18,491 bases of DNA from an uncultured Azospirillum sp. (GTDB lineage: Bacteria > Pseudomonadota > Alphaproteobacteria > Azospirillales > Azospirillaceae): the NCBI RefSeq assembly GCF_946480385.1, contig NZ_CAMLJP010000118.1:1-18491 (forward strand), given 5' to 3'. Shown piece after piece: positions 15,540 to 18,491 of this stretch (its first letter is position 1; every line of letters begins with the position of its first letter). The notes beneath the pieces were generated by a model that made no database searches, was not told the origin of the DNA, and was given only the letters and a program-made list of their open reading frames with translations. The position numbers and the translations under genes were made by a program.

Positions 15540-16271
15540 ATGACCTCCCCGACCAGCCTGTCCGCCAGTCAGCCCGACACGTCAGCCCCGCAGCAGATCG
15601 AGTGGCGCATTTCCGACCAGCCGGTGCCCTATCCCGACGCCATCGCCGAGATGGAGGCCCGCGTCGAGGCGATCCGCGCCGGCACCGCGCCGGAACTGGT
15701 CTGGCTGCTGGAGCACCCGCCGCTCTACACCGCCGGCACCAGCGCGCGCGACGAGGATCTGCTGGAGGCCGACCGCTTCCCCGTCTACCGCAGCGGGCGC
15801 GGTGGCCAGTACACCTATCATGGGCCGGGACAGCGCGTGGCCTACGTCATGCTGGACCTGAAGAAGCGCGGCGCCGACATCCGCGGCTTCGTCCGCGATC
15901 TGGAGGAATGGATCATCCGCACGCTCGCCGCCTTCAACATCAAGGGCGAGCGGCGCGAGGGCCGCGTCGGCATCTGGGTCGACAAGCAGCCCTATGGCGG
16001 GCTGAAGGGCCAGGAGGACAAGATCGCCGCCATCGGCGTGCGGGTGCGGCGCTGGGTCAGCTTTCACGGCATCGCCCTGAACGTGGAGCCGGACCTGTCC
16101 CATTTCGGCGGCATCGTCCCCTGCGGCATCGCCGAGCATGGCGTCACCTCGATCGTCGCGCTGGGCCAGCTGGTGACGATGGAGGACGTCGATTCCGCCC
16201 TGATCGCGGCATGGCCGGAGGTGTTCGGCGGCCCGATGCGGGGCGAGGGAGACGGCCGGGGGGACGCCTAA
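15540..16271 (+). CDS. lipB: Octanoyltransferase LipB
   Basis: A 243-residue enzyme that transfers octanoate from acyl carrier protein to the lipoyl domains of 2-oxoacid dehydrogenases and GcvH, the first step of endogenous lipoylation. All hallmarks are present: [15 protein letters not shown], the [19 protein letters not shown] signature (residues 84-102), the catalytic lysine Lys161 (KIAAIGVRV), SFHGIALNV and the catalytic Cys195 in [12 protein letters not shown]. The first 20 residues are a variable extension. The ATG at 15540 has only a weak purine stretch (GAGA) upstream. Its TAA overlaps the TAG of the convergent secreted-protein gene within the four bases CTAA. lipA is not in the window. 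Cytoplasmic. Confidence 0.97.
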   Translation: MTSPTSLSASQPDTSAPQQIEWRISDQPVPYPDAIAEMEARVEAIRAGTAPELVWLLEHPPLYTAGTSARDEDLLEADRFPVYRSGRGGQYTYHGPGQRVAYVMLDLKKRGADIRGFVRDLEEWIIRTLAAFNIKGERREGRVGIWVDKQPYGGLKGQEDKIAAIGVRVRRWVSFHGIALNVEPDLSHFGGIVPCGIAEHGVTSIVALGQLVTMEDVDSALIAAWPEVFGGPMRGEGDGRGDA

Positions 16272-16780
16272 TACTTCTTGAACCCGCCGGCGGCCGGGGT
16301 GGCGGCCTGGGTGCCGGCGGGGTTCACGCGCGGGTCCTGGTTGTCCATCGACTGCACGGTGCAGCCGGTCGAATCGCCGTTGCGGAACAGGTAAATCTTC
16401 TTGCGGTCGGCCTTCTTGCCGGGGTCGTGCAGGTTCAGCCCATGGCCGAAGGCGACGCCCAGCACCTCGCCCTTGTAATAGGCGCGGAAGCGCATCGACT
16501 CGATTTCGTTGAAGCGCAGGGCGGCGCACTCCTTGCTCAGGTCCTTCTCGAACTTGCCGGCCTTGCGCCAGTCCTCCTTGGAGCGGATCGTCATCCATTG
16601 CGACGGCAGCGCGTACTGCACGATCGGCGGGGCGATGGGCAGGCTGGACCCCGGCTGCGGCGGCGCCATATGGCCCTGCTCCGTCCGCTCCAGCGCACCG
16701 GCCAGCGCCGGGGTCGCCCCCAGCAGAGCCAGCCCGCACAGCCAGAGGGCTGCCTTGATGGGCGCATCAAATCCGGACAT
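16268..16780 (-). CDS. Small secreted protein of unknown function
   Basis: A 170-residue protein with a strong ribosome binding site (AAGGAG) ahead of the ATG at 16780. The signal peptide [20 protein letters not shown] is followed by a cut near ATPALA; the Cys within it (LWLCG) is not a proper lipobox, so it is more likely a soluble periplasmic protein. The mature part contains [20 protein letters not shown] and [20 protein letters not shown] and two cysteines. I recognise no family. It overlaps the end of the preceding 291-residue gene by 14 nt on the same strand, so the two are probably translated from one message, and its stop overlaps that of lipB. The frame upstream to 16918 is an overlap, not part of the protein. 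Confidence 0.78.
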   Translation of the reverse strand: MSGFDAPIKAALWLCGLALLGATPALAGALERTEQGHMAPPQPGSSLPIAPPIVQYALPSQWMTIRSKEDWRKAGKFEKDLSKECAALRFNEIESMRFRAYYKGEVLGVAFGHGLNLHDPGKKADRKKIYLFRNGDSTGCTVQSMDNQDPRVNPAGTQAATPAAGGFKKY

Positions 16781-17642
16781 CGAACCCACGCTCCTTGACC
16801 TCGCCGACCGGCTTCTCCGTTGCCGATTTGTGGTTTGAAGGCGACACGGTCGTCCCCTCTCCCAACCGTCCGGAGAGCGACAGCGACAAGTCCAGCGCTC
16901 CGCCTTCGGCCGGCGCACCCAGCGGCGACAAGGTCACCGTGCCTTCCAGCCCCTGCGGCGGCCCGGTCATCGCCCCGCTCAGTGCTGCCATGACGCGGCC
17001 GAGATCATCGATGGCGACCCGGTCGGTCTCGACCGTCAGCCCCTTGCCGGGACGGATGGCGGAGCGGAGGACGCCAAGCATGGCGGCCAGCCCCTCTCCC
17101 TTCTCCTCGGCCGGTACCCGCGCCAGCACCAGCGCCGCGTCGTCCAGCCTCACTTCCGCACGCCCATCAGCCACGACCAAGCCGATTCCTTGCAGCTCGA
17201 CCGCCACATCCTGCCGGGCATCCATTGCCAGAGGCCGCAACTCGCCGGCCGGTCCATCCAACGCCATGACGGCGGACCGGCGCTCCGTCTCGCCGAAGCG
17301 GGCGAAGAGCGCAGCTTCGGCAGCGGCGGCATCGCTCCCGTCCATGCCGAAGGCGGCCAGCAGCCGGCCCAGATCGCGTGCCAGCGCCTGGATCGCCGGC
17401 CCCAGCCGGTCGGCAAGGTCGGCCGCCGGAGGTTCGGACGACCGCGCCGGCGTATCCTCCGCCGCCTCCGGCCCCAGGGTGAGGCGGACGGCGGGGTCGC
17501 CACGTCCCGGCGCGGCGGAAGCCTTTGGCGCCGGCGCGGCCACGGGCGCGCGGACAGCCCTGCCCTTCGCCTCCGCCGCCTTGGCGAAGACGCCGGTGAG
17601 CATGGCCTTCATGTCGGCCACATCCGGCTTCCTGGCTGCCAT
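16767..17642 (-). CDS. Hypothetical protein (291 residues)
   Basis: A protein beginning MAARKPDVADMKAMLTGVFAKA. No signal peptide or membrane span is visible. Residues about 30-75 are an Ala/Pro-rich linker. The rest alternates hydrophobic strands (VAVELQGIGLVVADGRAEVRL, ALDLSLSLSGRL) with helices, suggesting a small beta-rich domain after a helical one. I recognise no family. The ATG at 17642 is preferred over an upstream ATG at 17678, but its ribosome binding site is weak (GGAACGG). It follows the acylphosphatase gene by 72 nt, a gap holding the palindrome TTAGCG-GAA-CGCTAA, and overlaps the next gene by 14 nt. It could form a functional pair with the secreted protein downstream, but nothing in sequence proves this. 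Confidence 0.72.
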   Translation of the reverse strand: MAARKPDVADMKAMLTGVFAKAAEAKGRAVRAPVAAPAPKASAAPGRGDPAVRLTLGPEAAEDTPARSSEPPAADLADRLGPAIQALARDLGRLLAAFGMDGSDAAAAEAALFARFGETERRSAVMALDGPAGELRPLAMDARQDVAVELQGIGLVVADGRAEVRLDDAALVLARVPAEEKGEGLAAMLGVLRSAIRPGKGLTVETDRVAIDDLGRVMAALSGAMTGPPQGLEGTVTLSPLGAPAEGGALDLSLSLSGRLGEGTTVSPSNHKSATEKPVGEVKERGFDVRI

Positions 17643-17691
17643 CTGACTACCGTTCCAAACCACTTCGGCAACCAGCATGCCGCCGTCATGG

Positions 17692-17706
17692 TTAGCGGAA
17701 CGCTAA
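17692..17706. promoter_or_regulatory. Palindrome TTAGCG-GAA-CGCTAA
   Basis: Perfect six-base arms around a three-base centre, in the short gap between the acylphosphatase gene and the 291-residue gene. The position would suit an operator for an internal promoter of the downstream pair. Confidence 0.35.
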
Positions 17707-17714
17707 TGCGGCAC

Positions 17715-18017
17715 CTACGCGGTCGGCCGCTGCTCGAAACCGGCCATGCCGGGGTCCTGCTCCGGTTCGGACACCACGTCGCGGACGATGGCCGACGGCG
17801 GGCCGCGGCGGCAGGCGTCCAGCATGCGGTCGACGGCGTCGGCGGGGCCGGCGAACAGAGCCTCCACCGTGCCGTCGCTGCGATTGCGCACCCAGCCGGT
17901 CAGGCCGAGCCTGCCGGCCTGATCGACGGTCCAGCCGCGATACCACACCCCCTGCACCTTGCCCTGGATGCGGACGCGCACCGCCTTCCGGCCATCCTTC
18001 CGGTCATCAGCGGTCAT
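17715..18017 (-). CDS. Acylphosphatase
   Basis: A 100-residue small enzyme that hydrolyses acyl phosphates. The signature VRIQGKVQGVWYRGW carries the phosphate-binding arginine (Arg27), and GLTGWVRNRSDGTVEALFAG carries the catalytic asparagine (Asn45). The usual C-terminal F-x-R end is altered to GFEQRPTA. The start ATG overlaps the stop of the acyl-CoA ligase gene (ATGA, 18014-18017), so the two are translationally coupled. Cytoplasmic. Confidence in family is high; the in vivo substrate is unknown, as for most bacterial acylphosphatases. Confidence 0.96.
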   Translation of the reverse strand: MTADDRKDGRKAVRVRIQGKVQGVWYRGWTVDQAGRLGLTGWVRNRSDGTVEALFAGPADAVDRMLDACRRGPPSAIVRDVVSEPEQDPGMAGFEQRPTA

Positions 18018-18491
18018 GCGGCGCCACCCTTTGCGGCGGCGCTCCGTTTGCTCTGCTCCTCGTCCAGCAGGGCCTTGCGGGACAGTTTTCCGATCATGGT
18101 CTTGGGCAGCTCCCGGCGGAATTCCACGACTTTCGGCATCTCGATGGGCGACAGCTTGTCCTTCAGGAAGGTGTGCAGCTCCTCGGCGGTCAGGGTCTGG
18201 CCGTCATCCAGCCGGACATAGGCCTTCACCGTCTGGCCGCGATACTCGTCCGGCACACCGGCCACCACGCATTCGGCGACCGCCGGGTGCAGGTAGATCG
18301 CCTCCTCCACATTGCGGGGATAGACGTTGAAGCCACTGCACAGGATCATGTCCTTGATGCGGTCGACGATAGTGGTGTAGCCGTCCTCGTCCATCACCCC
18401 GACATCGCCGGTGTGCAGCCGGCCGTCGACCAGCGTCTGCGCCGTCTCGGCCGGGCGGCGCCAATAGCCCTTCATCACCTGCGGCCCGCGG
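18014..18491 (-). CDS. Long-chain acyl-CoA ligase, C-terminal part (cut by window edge)
   Basis: The last 159 or so residues of an AMP-binding (ANL superfamily) enzyme that activates fatty acids to acyl-CoA through an acyl-adenylate. Visible motifs: MKGYWRRPAET, the ATP-binding aspartate in HTGDVGVMDEDGY, the hinge region DRIKDMILCSGFNVYPRNVEE with the typical fatty acyl-CoA synthetase signature, and the adenylation lysine in LPKTMIGKLSRKAL. The open frame continues to the right edge, so the N-terminal two thirds and start are missing. The C-terminus is Ala-rich. The gene resembles FadD; the exact chain length preference is not readable here. It is coupled to the acylphosphatase gene by an ATGA overlap. 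Confidence 0.95.
   Translation of the reverse strand, partial: RGPQVMKGYWRRPAETAQTLVDGRLHTGDVGVMDEDGYTTIVDRIKDMILCSGFNVYPRNVEEAIYLHPAVAECVVAGVPDEYRGQTVKAYVRLDDGQTLTAEELHTFLKDKLSPIEMPKVVEFRRELPKTMIGKLSRKALLDEEQSKRSAAAKGGAA

Overview
The window is very GC-rich with strongly G/C-biased third codon positions. It carries several genes typical of Alphaproteobacteria (a DUF1489 protein, a thiO-thiS-thiG thiamine cluster behind a TPP riboswitch, lipB). Gene content, GC-rich dispersed palindromes and a soluble chemoreceptor suggest a free-living, motile Rhodospirillales member, Azospirillum-like. That placement is an inference from style and content, not from a database match. The window is ordinary chromosomal sequence: I see no insertion sequence, phage gene, CRISPR array or plasmid module.

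Layout from left to right. At the left edge lies a leftward promoter of the stable-RNA type that fires out of the window. Next, all leftward, come a DUF1489 protein, a multi-span membrane protein ending in a K+ channel pore (TVGYGD), a DsbA-like/HCCA isomerase family protein and an OmpR-type response regulator without a visible kinase. Two short candidate genes (3534-4000) and a secreted DUF4139 protein read rightward. A GC-rich palindromic element (6329-6433) then separates that gene from a leftward operon read from right to left: TPP riboswitch, thiO, thiS, thiG, a hotdog thioesterase and a small secreted protein of unknown function.

Diverging from the thiamine operon is a rightward soluble chemoreceptor that fuses FIST domains to an MCP signalling hairpin. 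It converges on mgtE (leftward, with a structured leader of about 200 nt). Divergent from mgtE are a single-domain STAS protein and a PAP2-family membrane phosphatase with an altered second motif. A leftward tRNA-Leu(GAG) with its own promoter and terminator sits between the phosphatase and lipB (rightward). The right end holds a leftward, tightly packed set: a long-chain acyl-CoA ligase (cut by the window edge), acylphosphatase, a 291-residue protein of unknown function and a small secreted protein whose stop codon overlaps that of lipB.

Functional themes are cofactor supply (the thiazole branch of thiamine, lipoyl transfer), ion homeostasis (K+ channel, Mg2+ channel), signalling (response regulator, FIST chemoreceptor, STAS) and lipid or acyl metabolism. 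No single novel multi-gene system stands out. The points most worth a second look are the FIST-MCP receptor, the hairpin in front of the PAP2 start codon and that protein's missing motif-2 histidine, the mgtE leader, the riboswitch/ribosome-binding-site overlap at thiO, and the promoter block shared by the left edge and tRNA-Leu.
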